From: Psococerastis gibbosa
Taxonomy: Eukaryota; Arthropoda; Insecta; Psocodea; Psocidae
NCBI GenBank assembly: GCA_963971405.1
Contig: OZ020484.1
Location: 40,632,770-40,696,769 of the forward strand
Direction: 5' to 3'
Length of the DNA stretch: 64,000 nt
The notes under the pieces were generated by a model. That model made no database searches and was not told where the DNA came from. It saw only the letters and a list, made by a program, of their open reading frames with translations. Shown piece after piece: positions 11,901 through 23,972 of this stretch (position 1 is the first letter of the stretch; each line of letters starts with the position of its first letter). Position numbers and translations under genes: made by a program.

Positions 11901-14900
11901 CAAAGCTTTCCTTATACTACGTATAAATTGGAAAGCAATAAATATTAAATAGTAGTCAATCTTGTAGCCCTATCAAAATCTATTTCTTTTATTAAAAAAA
12001 TTAGCAATCGTACGAGCGACAGTGATTGTGTTGAGACCCTTCAGTCCGTTGTGACCCTGAAGGGGGTGCTAACAAGGTAGATAAAGAAAATTGGACTTTG
12101 ATGAAGGAATAATTGTTTTGCTGTTGAAGTTAGCCGAAAGACACTTACTGTGGTAATTGTTCTCGCAGTTGACGCCAAAAGTTGTAGTTTATAAAGAAGG
12201 GTATTTGTCTAGGAGACCCTTCGTCATCACTGCTCTCAGCCTCCTTCAACGCGTCTAACTTGTTAACACGGTTCAAGTAACGGCAAAATGAAGACCGAAC
12301 TTTCGGCTCGTCGTTCTCATCATCAGAGGAATCAATATGCTTCTCCAATTGCTTCGGTGAGTATTTTTGATACTCTAAAAAGAAAAAAGAAATCATTCAT
12401 ACTTTCAGGACGACATTCATAATGTGAGAAATCGCTACTGTTGGATCAGTAATTGATATGAACGAAAAACCTAGTTTGTTCGATTTTAGTTAATATATAC
12501 ATGAATTATTAGAATAAACAAAGTGCTTCGAACAGTTCAATTGCTGGTCCGTTTAAATTTACGGTAGGCATGTAAATTTATTGTACTGCGTGTAAGATTA
12601 CTTAGCAGTTTTTAATGCTTCTTTTAAAACTGATTTATCATAAGCAGTGACCAAATGAGGGCTTGGTCAAACCACTCAATAGTTTAGTAGTGCCCAAACA
12701 AGAATTTTGCAGTTTATTTAGGGTAAAGTTGTAAGAAGTTTGAGAAGACAGGTAAGGGTGTGCTCTTTGGACCAAATTACGCTATTTGATATATGATTTA
12801 AAGCGAGCGGGCATGTTATTTTACCCGAAACACGACCGCAAAATTTTTGTTTAGAAACCAATGGCGACATTGGCAGGGCAGGATTCAATGTGCCACACTA
12901 CAAGTACAGCCCTTCAGTAATAACAGCAACATAATATGTCTTTACTTGTTTAAACGCTAATCATGGCCATTATTAACTTACCCAGTATTTGATTCTGGTC
13001 CGTGGGCAATAACAATATCAGAAAAACAAACCATGAGTATACACAGTATGTAAGATTTTTAAATGCACACAGTATTTCTGAAGCCAAATCAATATGAAGT
13101 TTTTTTTTATTTTGTTTTACTAACATTAGTGGTTTCCTTCGACAAGTTAATTTATCAACGTTTATTTTGGGTTTACTAACAATAGTTTTAACATCAAGTT
13201 TTAACAAAAACACTAATTCATTAATGAAGCAGTATAATCTGATCGACCACCAGGCCGTGGTCGATCTGCAAGCGACATCCATACGCTGTCAACATCTGCG
13301 GTCATCTTCAGACAGACAGATTTCAAAGATTGTATCTCGGATGCCGGCCGTGAAAGGCATTTTAATTACAGTGATTTAGTATTTGTTCATTAAGAGGACA
13401 TATAGCATAGAAATTTGTCACCTAAAAATCAGTCGGTATCTATTTTTATTTATTTAATTAATAAATAAGAATAAGTAATAAATAATTATAAAACGTACCT
13501 GAAATAACACTACTCTCGAGACGTGTTTGTATCTTCCGCTTATGTTCTGGTGGAGACGCTAAAATTGGGCAGTCATGTTTCAGAAACACTGACGAAATGT
13601 CCAAAACGCGAATTTTGTCGGGAGTCTCTAAATCAAGCAGAAATTGATTGAAACCTTTCACAACCTGTAACGAATAATACATAAATATAATAAATTAAAT
13701 ATGCCAATAATATACAGTATAGAGATAGATCGCGTCGTTCCTCTGCATGGATTCGGTTTTTTTTAATATTAATGACGATGCAAATAAATGGCGTTTTTAC
13801 ACTATGTTTGCTTTGTAACGCATGCTTTCAGCATTTCTGCTTTCAGCAACCCTGTCAAGTTGGCGGTAGTAGTAAGACCTCTCGGGAACATAGTAAAGTT
13901 ACATGATTAACCAGGACCAGGACTCGACACGCACGACTGACAGGTAGTCTCAGTGAATTATCCCGTCCCTCCATGTTCCCCTACCAACGCTGTTTACACT
14001 ACCAAGTTTGTTGCAGTTATGAATGGCATTGGAGGATTCAACTTGGTATGGTCATTGGCATACATGTGTTTTATGTTATTATAAAAATAGCTTTCATCTG
14101 TTTCAACAGTAAATTTCTATTCTAAAGAACTGTACTTATGCAATGGAATAAATACACGTATTTTATTTGTTCTTCAGACACTATGGGGCAGATAAGAATA
14201 CTACACCTACATACTGCAAAGTATCAATTAGTTAATTAATCCTTACCTCCCAGTGTTCAGTGGTCAATGATAGTTTTGGAACGGGTGGTAATGTCAAAAT
14301 CACCATCTTCATAACCGAACGATTTTTTAGAAGTCTCAGAAGTTTTGTGAAGTGTCGGATCATCGTCGTTAAGTCTCTGCCACAGAGGACGTCATTGGTG
14401 CCAATAAGGATCATAACTTTACGGGACAAATGGTATTCCCTTTTCTGAAATGATAACAAAACAGATAATTATAATGGCTTTTAATGACAGAGGAGGTATT
14501 ACATTTAGGCAGGTGAACTATTGAGGTCGACATTTTAACACAGTATTCCAGTTCACGCTTGAAACCACGTACAAATTTAATATGCAATAGCCAAATCCAG
14601 CCACTGAAATTATTTTCTGATAGCTTCGAGTATCATTGACTACAAGCTAGTAAATGATAATAGACTCCATTACAACTCCTTTATTTATTAGTACAGTCTG
14701 CCTGCATTTAAAATGGGAAATTTCAGAATTAGAATTTCAATTATATACACTTAAGAGTGTACAGCCCGTAGGAAATTGGCAGCCCGAAATTGAATACTTT
14801 TAATTTTTTATATAATTAACTATGCGAGTTATTAAAGATTTGGCTCATTCAAGTTGTAGAAGACTACTTCATGCATTATTTTCAGTTTTCGAAATTGTAG

Positions 14901-16522
14901 TTTTTTTATAGAATCGATTATCGAAAAGTTATTGTTTATAAAATATTATCATGTTTATAAAAAACTCCAATTTCGAAAATAAAGAATATCTTATTATATG
15001 ATGCATGAAGTAGTCTTATACAGCTTAAATGAGCCAAATCTTTAAAAACATGCTTAGTTAATTAAATAAAAAATAAAAAGTATTAAATTTCGGGCTGCCA
15101 ACTTCATACGGGCTGTAAACTCATAAGCACACGAAGCCAGCCCTATCAACTATCTATTGTGACAATCAATTTCCGGTCCCTTTGATAGATCCATATAAGA
15201 GGCGTGTGGTCAGACAAATTGATCTTTTTAAAGGGAGGTATTACCTTGGCAAGAGGCTAGCCCAACAGCATGCCCAAAAAATTATGGCATGAACTCAATT
15301 CAAAATGGTAAATGTAATACTGACTATTTATTTTACATTTTTTGCAAAGTACAAACCTTAATTTTACGACGCAACTGGTTGATTCTTTGGCCACTGACGC
15401 AAAATCCAAGAGTGTTGGGTCCAGGTGAGTCTGCAAACAAGTACGATCATAAGAAATGCAGCAATGAAAAAAAAACTCGTAGGAAGCGGCAATCGACGTC
15501 GATCCTGGAACACTAACTGATGAAGACTCCATAAGTTTCAGTTTTTCTTCTTCAAGTTTAGTAGATTCAAGTGGCAGAAAACGTAGGATGTAAAGCTTAA
15601 ATGAACTCGAATACTATAAGTGTGGCGAACGAGAACACACTTTCAGTGTTGTTTCACAAAAGTTTTGTTCAATAACCGAATCAACCTAGCGAAGTTACGG
15701 CTATAAACAACAACTGATATGTTTAATTTACAGGTTTATTGATTTACAGACTGTTATCGGATAGAACATCTCTGGATAAAAGTCAGAAGCCATTACATGT
15801 GCAATACTTTGATTATATGCATGTATCTATCTACTGCATGTACTTAAATGTTAAGATGCCACGGACAGCACACCCCAATTATCCGGTTTTTTTTTCACAA
15901 ACCCAATAAAAAAAACTGCACATTTAAAAAAAAAAAAAATTACTAATGTAACTATGAAATTTACTTACTGAGATGCCTCTGGTTCAGGGCCTTGTTTGCA
16001 AAACGAACAAAGATGCTGTCTCCAAGTAGTTGAAACTCTCCAAACTTTGGCTGAAAGAAAATGAGAGGTTAATAAATTAATCAAGTCATATTAATTATAA
16101 TTATGATTGGAAGGAGGGAAGAAAATGAAAAATACTCCTTATTCGGGAGTTATCCCTCAATTCAGACGTGAAACAAGTGCTGCAAATATAATACAAAATG
16201 GACGACCAACTCCACTAGCGTCATTGCAGTATATTATATACCGTGACGTTTGGTATAACAATAGGAGTTTTGAATTTAATTAAAAGCTAGGTTGAAAAAA
16301 AATTAACTTTTTCTACTCCGTTACAGTTACACCAAAAAAACGGGCCAATATAAACCGAAAAATGTCATTTTACCATTATAGCCACCTTGGCATTTTATGA
16401 GCATTTTTAGAGCGGCACTAAATCATATTGCAGAGTCGTTTTTGTAGATTAGGCGCTAGACCTAAGGTTTGTATGAAAGTGTAACACTGTACCTTGACTT
16501 CGATGTTCCCGTTCATGTTCAT
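8943..16522 (-). CDS. SGNH/GDSL-hydrolase-like protein, 8 exons
   Basis: Coding exons, in transcript order: 16522-16493, 16050-15969, 15430-15357, 14444-14247, 13664-13499, 12374-12149, 10666-10446 and 9112-8943. All junctions are GT/AG with consistent phase; total 388 residues. SGNH hydrolases are esterases/lipases with a Ser-His-Asp triad. Block I GDS is at residues 20-22 (Ser22 nucleophile), a Gly of possible block II lies in GFCVSGQRI, block III GTND is at 77-80, and block V DMIHP gives Asp366 and His369. All catalytic residues are therefore present. Unusually, residues ~184-332 between blocks III and V are acidic, then Ser/Asn/Tyr-rich and low in complexity, with two near-repeats of SYSN..FSRYR. 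No signal peptide or membrane segment is seen. The OSK domain of Oskar is an SGNH relative, but no LOTUS domain is present here and OSK lacks catalytic residues. The substrate is unknown. Confidence 0.82.
9243..9512. repeat. 270-bp MITE-like inverted repeat
   Basis: Arms at 9243-9316 and 9439-9512 (74 bp each) are inverse copies at roughly 85% by eye, both ending inward in ACGACCGGTTTCGAC. The spacer is about 120 bp. It lies in the last intron of the SGNH gene, close to the exon 8 acceptor. No target duplication was fixed. Confidence 0.7.
10111..10250. repeat. 140-bp near-perfect fold-back
   Basis: The first and last ~50 bp are inverse copies with about one mismatch (ends GACAAATAAGAATAAAATT). 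The 12-bp string TCTATGGGGCTC occurs at 10058-10069 and 10249-10260, close to each end. It is intronic in the SGNH gene. Confidence 0.7.
10718..10849. repeat. GGCGG..TTCCAC family fold-back, 132 bp
   Basis: Flanked on both sides by TTA. The left end reads GGTCCATATTCCACCGACCT; the right end is its inverse with GCGCC at the terminus. The arms are almost fully complementary. The centre holds ACGTGGTAGCAGACATT and its inverse, a block also found in the copies at 3432, 48547 and 55127. It lies about 50 bp upstream of exon 7 of the SGNH gene (minus strand). Confidence 0.8.
11203..11938 (-). repeat. Interspersed repeat core, copy 1
   Basis: Same element as 27703-28531 in opposite orientation. Shared landmarks are TTGCTTTCCAATTTATA at one end, a GACAGACAGACATTTCGT block in the middle and GTTCGAGTAAACTCGG at the other end. 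Copy 2 has about 60 extra bases near the last third. No intact reading frame or terminal repeat was found. It lies in an SGNH-gene intron. Confidence 0.7.
13819..13990. repeat. Interspersed repeat fragment
   Basis: Diverged partial copy, in inverse orientation, of the repeat at 5175-5612, recognisable by the ACCAGGACTCGACACG and CCATGTTCCCCTACC blocks. It is intronic in the SGNH gene. Confidence 0.5.
14750..15126. repeat. MITE family 2, copy 1
   Basis: About 375-bp fold-back. The left end (CAGCCCGTAGGAAATTGGCA) is mirrored near 15085-15126. Inside, TTGTAGAAGACTACTTCATG and its inverse recur, as in the copies at 30355-30714 and 46279-46612. It is intronic in the SGNH gene, between exons 3 and 4. 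Confidence 0.7.
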
Positions 16523-19139
16523 TTTTCAATTTTATCACTTTAAAATGTTGAAAACTGATTAATATCAATGCAGATCGCTCAAGCTGGCAGTCGCTGGGAT
16601 GGCTGAATGCAGGAATGCTTCAAAAACAAAATGGTGTCCTTAGTAGATCCGCTTCCGCTTGCCGCTTGGTATCGAACTGGCCAGGAGCGCTGAAAGTCAA
16701 TTTAAAATAAATAAAATATAACAGCAAAAATAAAATATATATACTACTACATATAAATATCCGAAATAAACCAAAATAAATATTCATATAATATTTCAAG
16801 CCGGAAACCCCGCAGGTTGCAATGTTGAAAGTGGCAGCCATAATTAAACACAAAAGCCACTTAAAATTTGAACTAATGTATAGCCAGCTATAGTTGTACT
16901 TTTAAATCAATGACAGCTGTCGCGCCAGTCAAACTTTCCCTTAAATTTATAATAACACTTGTGTGTTAATCAATACCTACAGTAATTGAATTTTATTCAA
17001 ACTACAAATTCTTAAAATGTCAAATGACTGCCTTTCGATTGATCGAAAATTTCATTTTATTTCTGATTGACGAGCGAAAAAATGATTTTTAATCGAGCTC
17101 CAAGCAATTTTCTTTTACGAAAGATCTCTATTGTCTAATTCATTCCACCACTTAACTAAACCTCTATTATATATATATATATATTTGATTTCTCAGGCCG
17201 CCATAATGATTTTCAGGGGCATTGAATTTAGCCTCAAGCAAGAAACATTTTATTAAAATAATAGTAATAATAATACGAATAAGTTTTCAGTCAGTCATGG
17301 CAAAGGCGTAGCTATGGCAACAAATATTTTCATGTATTAGTAAGCTTTCAGTTTGAATCTTTGAAAGACGGCAGTTTGGGCAGTTGGCCATAAATAACCA
17401 GAGAAATGCCTAAAATCATGTCGATATAGCCTGCATATTTATTCATTACCTTGTTATTGCATCATGAAGTGTGAAACGAAAGCAAAAACTATTGCAAAAA
17501 CAACAGCGACTGCATCAATGTGAAGAAATAGTAGCTGGATGTAATTCACTCTGAAAAGAATTAAACATTACCTAACAGATGTAAAAGGTAATCACGTCAT
17601 GAGCATATCTAGGCATTGGGATAAGTTGCTTGTGTTTTGTCACAATTCAATTTTTGCTCAACCCAGAGTATTATTATTATATGCTTGAGGTGCCCCAGTG
17701 CATGCAGACTGATCTTTTGAAGAAAATTGTCGTGGAACGGAGAACTAAGTAGGCATTCAGAGTAGCTCCAGTATATTAATTAAATATTGTAGACATACTG
17801 CAACGCCACTGTTAATTTATAATACTCACTACAGTACATAATAATAACTTGAATTTTTCATTCTTGAAGATTACATTAACAATATAATTACATTCTTACG
17901 GGGAGCCCAAAGGACAAGTCCCGTGCTGGGCTCTCCTTTTACAAAAGAGTAAAATAAAATAATGTACAATCTAATGTCTAAAACTATAATTTGTCACATT
18001 TGATTTTTAAATTACACATTGTAGGCGGATATGATAACAATTTTTACCATCTTTCGGCACATTTACTAAAACCTACCTACAACATTTGCATTTTGCCTGT
18101 TTACTTCTTTCTTGCTTCAGGGCTTCACGCCATATTTCGGGTCTTCGGGAAACTCTTCTTTAACATTAAATTTGAATAAACTTTTCAAAAAAATGAAAGC
18201 CTAGTCCAAATTATTCGTTCATGACAATAAATAATTATTTACAAATTTCGGCGCCTACCAAGTACCAGAGAGAGAAGCCATTGTTAAAAAAATAAAAATG
18301 TTCGGTTTCAAGCTCCTTCCGTTCCATAAACTGGCGAACAGATAGTATGCTGAGGGGAATCTCTATAAAGAGTCATCAATATGACGTCAGTAGTCAATTT
18401 GTGATAGGGGACAATGAGAAGTTGATGAATGGTGAGGGGTTGTGAAGGAGCGGGCTCAGCCGGTTTTGTGCCTATTTTTTTTTAATGCAGGTGCTTCAAG
18501 GCGGTATAGACAGTGGGGGGGGGGGGTCACTACAGTTTAATTTTAACGCACCCTCACGAAAAGATATCTTACTGCGAAAGTGCGCAACCTAAAACAATTT
18601 CGCACCTACATTTAAACAAGTTCTCCCGAAAGAACTTCTCTTTAAGTCTTGGTGTGCGCCAGACACCTTTGTTTCAGATAGCCATGTGAATCTTCACCCA
18701 AGCTCACCTGTAAAATCTAAAATTTACCACTACCAAAATGAGTAAAATCCCCCTATTTTCCGCCTTAATCAAGAAGATTCGCTCGGGGAGAACCCCGGGT
18801 CTCCAGTCTGCAATAATTTTCTGAGCGTTCGTCGGTAAAATCAAACCCTGCTTTGAAAATGCGAAAACTTCCAATTTTACGTCCTACCTAATACATACTC
18901 GAATAATATTGGAACATTACATATTTATATATAATCCAAGAAATATGGGTACCTAGGCGTAAATTCAGATTCAAATCGTGTACCTCAATATAAACATTTC
19001 AAATTTTTCTTCGATTGAATAAATATTTGAATGTTTAATCAGGGGGAATATTACATCTAAAAATGCCATATTTGATAGCCCTTTTATATAATTCAATTCC
19101 GTAGGGCATACTAAAGGCGTTTAAATAATATATAACTAA
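16523..19139. other. Intergenic region upstream of the SGNH gene
   Basis: Should carry the SGNH promoter and 5' UTR. Contains a short TA microsatellite (about 17166-17183), a GC-rich hairpin-like block with an AAAATAAAATAAAAT tail near 17895-17965 that resembles a LINE/SINE 3' end, and poly-G/CCCCGGG blocks at 18515-18810 resembling hAT MITE remnants. I see no supported gene. Confidence 0.4.
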
Positions 19140-19389
19140 GCCTAGAGAAAGGCGCCGAACAACAAAGACTGCATGCGGCTCAGATACGGATGCTGCGATG
19201 GTCCCTCTGGGCTTCACACTAGCTGATGGAAGCCGAAACGATGAAATAAGACCTGAAATGAAGCGAGCTAACATCTTTGAGAATGCCCGGGAATGGCGAC
19301 TGTCATGGTGGGGCAACGTAGAAAGAAGGTGGATAAAACATATAGAAGCTGAGGGAAAACGAAGACGAATAGAATATATCTGTATTTAG
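19140..19389 (+). pseudogene. LINE reverse-transcriptase C-terminal relic (RTE-like)
   Basis: Plus-strand frames read MLRWSL, then after a frameshift LGFTLADGSRNDEI, NIFENAREWRLSWWGNVERR. This is the pattern of the region after the RT domain in RTE-type LINEs (MLRW..G..R.D..RN..IR, ..RLRWYGHV.RR). It is frameshifted and truncated. Confidence 0.65.
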
Positions 19390-19935
19390 TCATTAACATG
19401 AAACAACAGGCGTTCTAAAACCTAAGACACAATAACAATAAATAATGAAACACTAAAAAAAAAATGCCTGTAGCAATATACCAATTGTTGGGAGTGGTTT
19501 TAGTAATATCTACACTGAGACTCGTGAGAAGAACACCGGCTATCTAGTTCCACAACATATCCTCCACACAGAAGCATCGGTCTATGAGGTGCCTCTTTAG
19601 TTTACTTCTTAAAGCAGTCATTTTGCATGTACCTGCTACCCTCAACCAACTGGTTCAATGTTCAGGGATCACAAGGTCATCCCTGCCACTAGTACCTAGC
19701 AGTGAGCGTTACCCAGCCTAGGCAAGGCAACACCTTCTTTACATAAGTGCACACCTCAAGAACATAGAGATCGAGATGGTACCGAACTACCGTTAGAATA
19801 CCCAGTCTTTTGAAATGTGGACGACATGATGCGACTCTATGCACAGAGACATTGTATCGACCTCTTCTGAAGCTTAAAAATTCTCTGAACATTGTATTTA
19901 GAGCTTGCATATGCTAAATGACTTTGAATCCGGGA
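19388..19935 (-). pseudogene. LINE 3'-end relic, minus strand
   Basis: On the minus strand, CRPHFKRLGILTV, LDLYVLEVCTYVKK and, further on, TALRSKLKRHLIDRCF match the usual end of jockey/CR1-like RT proteins. Stops and frameshifts interrupt it. The part at 19388-19650 is also present at 58190-58530, so both derive from the same family. Confidence 0.6.
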
Positions 19936-20278
19936 GGACGGCCCAGGCTAACGGTAGAAGCAAAAGTTCGCAAAAACCTCAGAGTTTTAGGAACAAATGC
20001 AGTCAACACCCAAAATTGCAAGGAGTGGGAGAGAACATGCCATATCGCTGATCCCTCATAGGCAATAGTAAAAGTAAAAAGTAAGTTTCTGAAAATCTCA
20101 GCATAGCAATTTGCAATAGAGATCTTGCGTAGTGACGTCACAGTTAGAGTAGGAGATTACGGTGCATGCGTGATTGTGATAGTAATGTGATCAAAATCAG
20201 ACCTTGAAGGATATAAAGGTAATTGAGCGCTATTGCATTTTAAAGTTTTAAGTTCTTATTATTCATATTTCCAGCGTT

Positions 20279-20383
20279 ATGGTCAAGCATTGCTGCTGCT
20301 ATGGCTTGTGTAATAGTGATAGCCGGTACCAGAACAGGCCACATATTTGTCAGTACCCGCGCAAGTATTTAAGGAACATATAA
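20279..20383 (+). pseudogene. Possible THAP-domain start of a P-element-like transposase
   Basis: A 34-codon open frame begins MVKHCCCYGLCNSDSR and continues YQNRPHI before decaying to a stop. The spacing of the Cys residues and NSDSRY..RPH resemble the start of THAP zinc-binding domains in P-element-type transposases and derived genes. The downstream C2CH residues are missing and the sequence runs into the inverted-repeat arm at 20341. It is therefore a relic at best. The short length keeps confidence moderate. Confidence 0.45.
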
Positions 20384-22401
20384 ATAACACTAATTTACCG
20401 TTTAAAAGCTAAAATTTCTTAAAATAACATTAATTTCAGTGGAACGCCTTTGTTAAAATAATGAAGTGTTGCCCGAATGCCCCCTCCCTTTCCGCCTGCC
20501 CGCCATTTTGGTTTTACATGCGCAAGATCTCCATTTTGCATTTATGACATCATGAAGGATTCGCCTGGGAAAAATAATGGTTGGTAAATAGTAATGTTAA
20601 TTTTTGTATGTTTATTATGGATAATATTATTATTATTTATTATTATAATTAATATATTATGGATTATATATATATAGATCAATGATTATGGACTTTAAAA
20701 AAATAACAAGGTAGCTCTCCTCTGATAGTCTGATAGAGTGGTCACTTCACAAAAATATTCTCCATTATTAATGGAGTACTTGCGTAGTGACGTCACATGA
20801 TCACCAATAATTTTTTTGTCCGGAATTTACATAAGCAAAACATATGCAGCAACCAATAGTTGTCCGATGACGTCTACATTGACTCCATGTATAGCATCCC
20901 TGTTGGATTTACCTGCGCAAGAACTCCATTTACCAAGTTACATTTTATTTCATCTAAATAATTCATTTTACGATGAAATAGCAGTTGGCTGTGTTGATCA
21001 TTTGAAATTTGAATTATAATGATGTAAGATTTAAAATGCATAATTTCTTTTGGATTATAAACCCATAATGTGGGTGTAAAATAGAAAAATTATTTATGGC
21101 GGGAAGGAATGTAATTTGTAATTGTAATTTAAAATATAGCCTAAAAGTAAAACCTCCAGCACTCATTTTTATCAATAGCTTTTCATGGTCCTTAAACATT
21201 ATTATAAGCCTAAATGCAACCAGTATCCACTGGATACTGGATCATAACATACCTACCTATAGGTTTTACTTTTAGGCTATATATTTTTAAATTCTATAAC
21301 TTTAAATTTATCAAAATTAATGGTTAATTGTTAGGTATTATTAATTATGGCAGCTAACTTAACTAGTTACTGGGCGAAAGACGCGAAAGACCAAAGATTC
21401 CATTTCCAACCAAACGGCACGACATATTAAAATACAATTCAGTACGTAGATTCTCGATTTTATCATTGAAAATAGTCAAAACAGTAACTAAGTTAGCTGT
21501 CATAATTAATAATACCTAACAATTAACCATTTGATAAAGTCAAAATTCCAGAATTGAAAATTAAAGCCTAACAATAAAACCTATGGGTAGGTAGGTATGC
21601 AATGATCAAAATGCCGCAGATACTGGTTGCATTTAGGCTTTTAATAATGTTTAAGGACCATGAAAAGCTATTGATAAAAATGAGTGCTGGAGGTTTTACT
21701 TTTAGGCTATATTTTAAAATTCTGCAACTTGTAAGTTGTACACCTTCCTCGTCGGAAGGGTAGAGCCAAATCGAAATTCAATCGAAAGGTTCTGACGCAT
21801 GCGCAAAACATGGATCAATGCCAGCATTTAAGTTTTTGTTTACTACTTGCGCAGGTAAAACAAAGATGGCGGGCAATCGGAAAGAGAGGGGGTAACAGCT
21901 GATTCTCGGACAACACCCCATTATTTTAACATAAAGTGTATGGGTCAGGTAAGGGTTTCCCACTGAAATTTATTTTATTTTAAGAAATTTTAGCTTTTAA
22001 GCGGAAAATTAGTGTTATTTATAAGTTCCATATGTACTTGTGTGGGTACTGACACAGGCAAAGTATTCGCAAATAGTTGTCAAAAATAACACATACTTGT
22101 GCATCTAATTTCATTGGTTGTGATACTTCCACGATGGCAGAAAAATTTTTAAATGGGTAAGTGAGCTATAGCTTACTTATAGATATTACAAATACTGTAT
22201 TATTAACGATTTATTACCATAACCATACAATTTTACTGCATAACAACCATGAAATATAGCCTAGTAGGCTGGGCTGCCGACACGCAATCATGTTGTTTGT
22301 AATTAATATTAGGAGCGTAAAAAGGGTTATTGTCTCCATTATACTATCACTAGAATTGAGTATCTGAGCACCAAAGTAGTTAATTTTTGTAGGCCCACAG
22401 G

Positions 22402-22718
22402 CAAGGCCGTGCCCAGGTTTTGTTTTCGCGGGGGGGGGGGGGCAATTTTTTGTTGGTTGAACGCTACGGCCATGTTCTCAATCGACTGTCCGATTGGATC
22501 CGGAAAATCTTTTGTTGGCCCTCTTGGATCCACAAAATGTTGTGAACATGCATATAATGCCCTGCCCAGGTTTTGATTTCGGGGGGGGGTCCTAACTTTT
22601 TTACGTAACATATTAATGAATTAATGGATAAATTCTTCAAACCATGCAGGTTTACCTGCAAAAATATATTTCAGGGGGGTCCCGACCCCATGGACCACCC
22701 CCTGGGCATGGTCATGCA
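22402..22718. mobile_element. hAT-like MITE remnant with poly-G tracts
   Basis: Left end AAGGCCGTGCCCAGG and an inverted CCTGGGCATGGTCATGC at the right. Two internal GCCCAGGTTTTG..TTTCG-GGGGG blocks (22415 and 22565) suggest a duplicated end. No transposase and no clear target duplication. Confidence 0.4.
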
Positions 22719-23972
22719 TGTATATTTTGTAACTTTAAATATTGTGGAATTTGCTCTGCCACAAAGATGCAACCATCACTTGCATTTGGGAACGATATAA
22801 TTCGGACCTCTCTCATATGTGGTCTGTCCTGGTATCGGCTATCATTACACAAGCCATAGCAGCAATGATTGACCATAACGCTAGAAATATGAATAATAAC
22901 AGATTAACAACTGAAAACTTTAAAAATCAATAACGCTCAATGCACTTTATATCCTCTAATGTCCTAACACCTGATTTTATTTACATTATTCTGGCAATCA
23001 CGCATGCGCTGTTAGCTCCGCCCTCTTACTGTGATGTCAGTATGCAAGAACTCCATTCGGCATTCAGTGCGCTGGCCGCTGAATGCTGATATTGCTGATC
23101 ATAAGTAAATAAATATTAGTAATACAAATTATTATTACTTTCTGCAGTATTGGTAAGTAATGGGATGCATAATTTTTAACCTAAGCCAACAAGGGATGGG
23201 CAATGATATGCTGTATCTAAGCTGGCTTAGGTTCTTCCTATGAAGTGAAGTTGAACATTTTAGTCTAATGGGAGTTGTGTTCATAAGCGGTATGCGCAAA
23301 AAGAACCATAGAGCTATTTGCCCATTTGGCACCTAGCACCCACTGAAATCCAGTGGCTGAAAACAACTTGCTGATTGCAGGCTTCTGTTCAAAGTTGCTG
23401 GAGTACTACTACTTATGGCCAGCATATTTTTAATACCTATACAAAAAACCTCATAACAGTAAACTGAATCCTGGGGACCTGGGCTGCTGACTAGGTCACT
23501 CGGAGCACTGTGCTCCCTCATGTTATACTCTGGGCGGGAGGGTTTGAGGTTCCTAGGTGTCGCCTAAACCTGGCGAAGGAGGGCGCAGGCTGGCGTGACA
23601 GAGTCCCTTAATCCCTGTTCCCTGATAACTAGTGGTGCAACTATACCCGCCCTGAATTCTTAATTGGGGTTGTTTGAAAGGTAGGTTGGCATAGTTTCAA
23701 GAAGTTGGATTCTAGGCATGCGGGCTAAGGATAAAAGGAGGCTGTTTTGCGGCTGTGAGTTTTTGTTGTTGTGGTTTGTTTGGGGGTGTGATTGCCTATT
23801 GTATTTCTGGGCCAATTCATTGTCCTTAGCCCAACTAGCTTTTTGTGCCACTAATCTTCTAATGGCTGGGGCATATTTTGCCCCAAAAGCTCTATATTTC
23901 ATTTATGTACAACATTATAATTATATAACCTTCTTTTAATCCAGGTGAATCAATCAATCTTAGATATAAACA

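Larger units (their letters stand above)
20113..23057. repeat. Mosaic palindromic repeat cluster
   Basis: Two inverted-repeat pairs are nested: an outer pair 20341-20535 / 21843-22070 and an inner pair 21127-21372 / 21484-21722 (around 200-250 bp per arm). The motif ATGGAGNTCTTGCGYAG or its inverse recurs near 20117, 20526, 20775, 20921, 21845 (degenerate) and 23047, apparently as module boundaries; three are followed by TGACGTCAC or TGACATCAC. A possible THAP coding relic lies just left of the outer arm. I infer several related transposon ends inserted into each other. Confidence 0.65.

Noticed and set aside
16620-16853. Minus-strand frame beginning MAATFNIATCG as a possible first exon of the SGNH gene
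   Set aside because: No usable donor joins it in phase, whereas the ATG at 16522 has an AAG|GTACAG donor with phase matching exon 2.
22742-22933. Small plus-strand frame MWNLLCHKD...
   Set aside because: Flanked by MITE remnants; no domain and no conserved neighbour to support coding.
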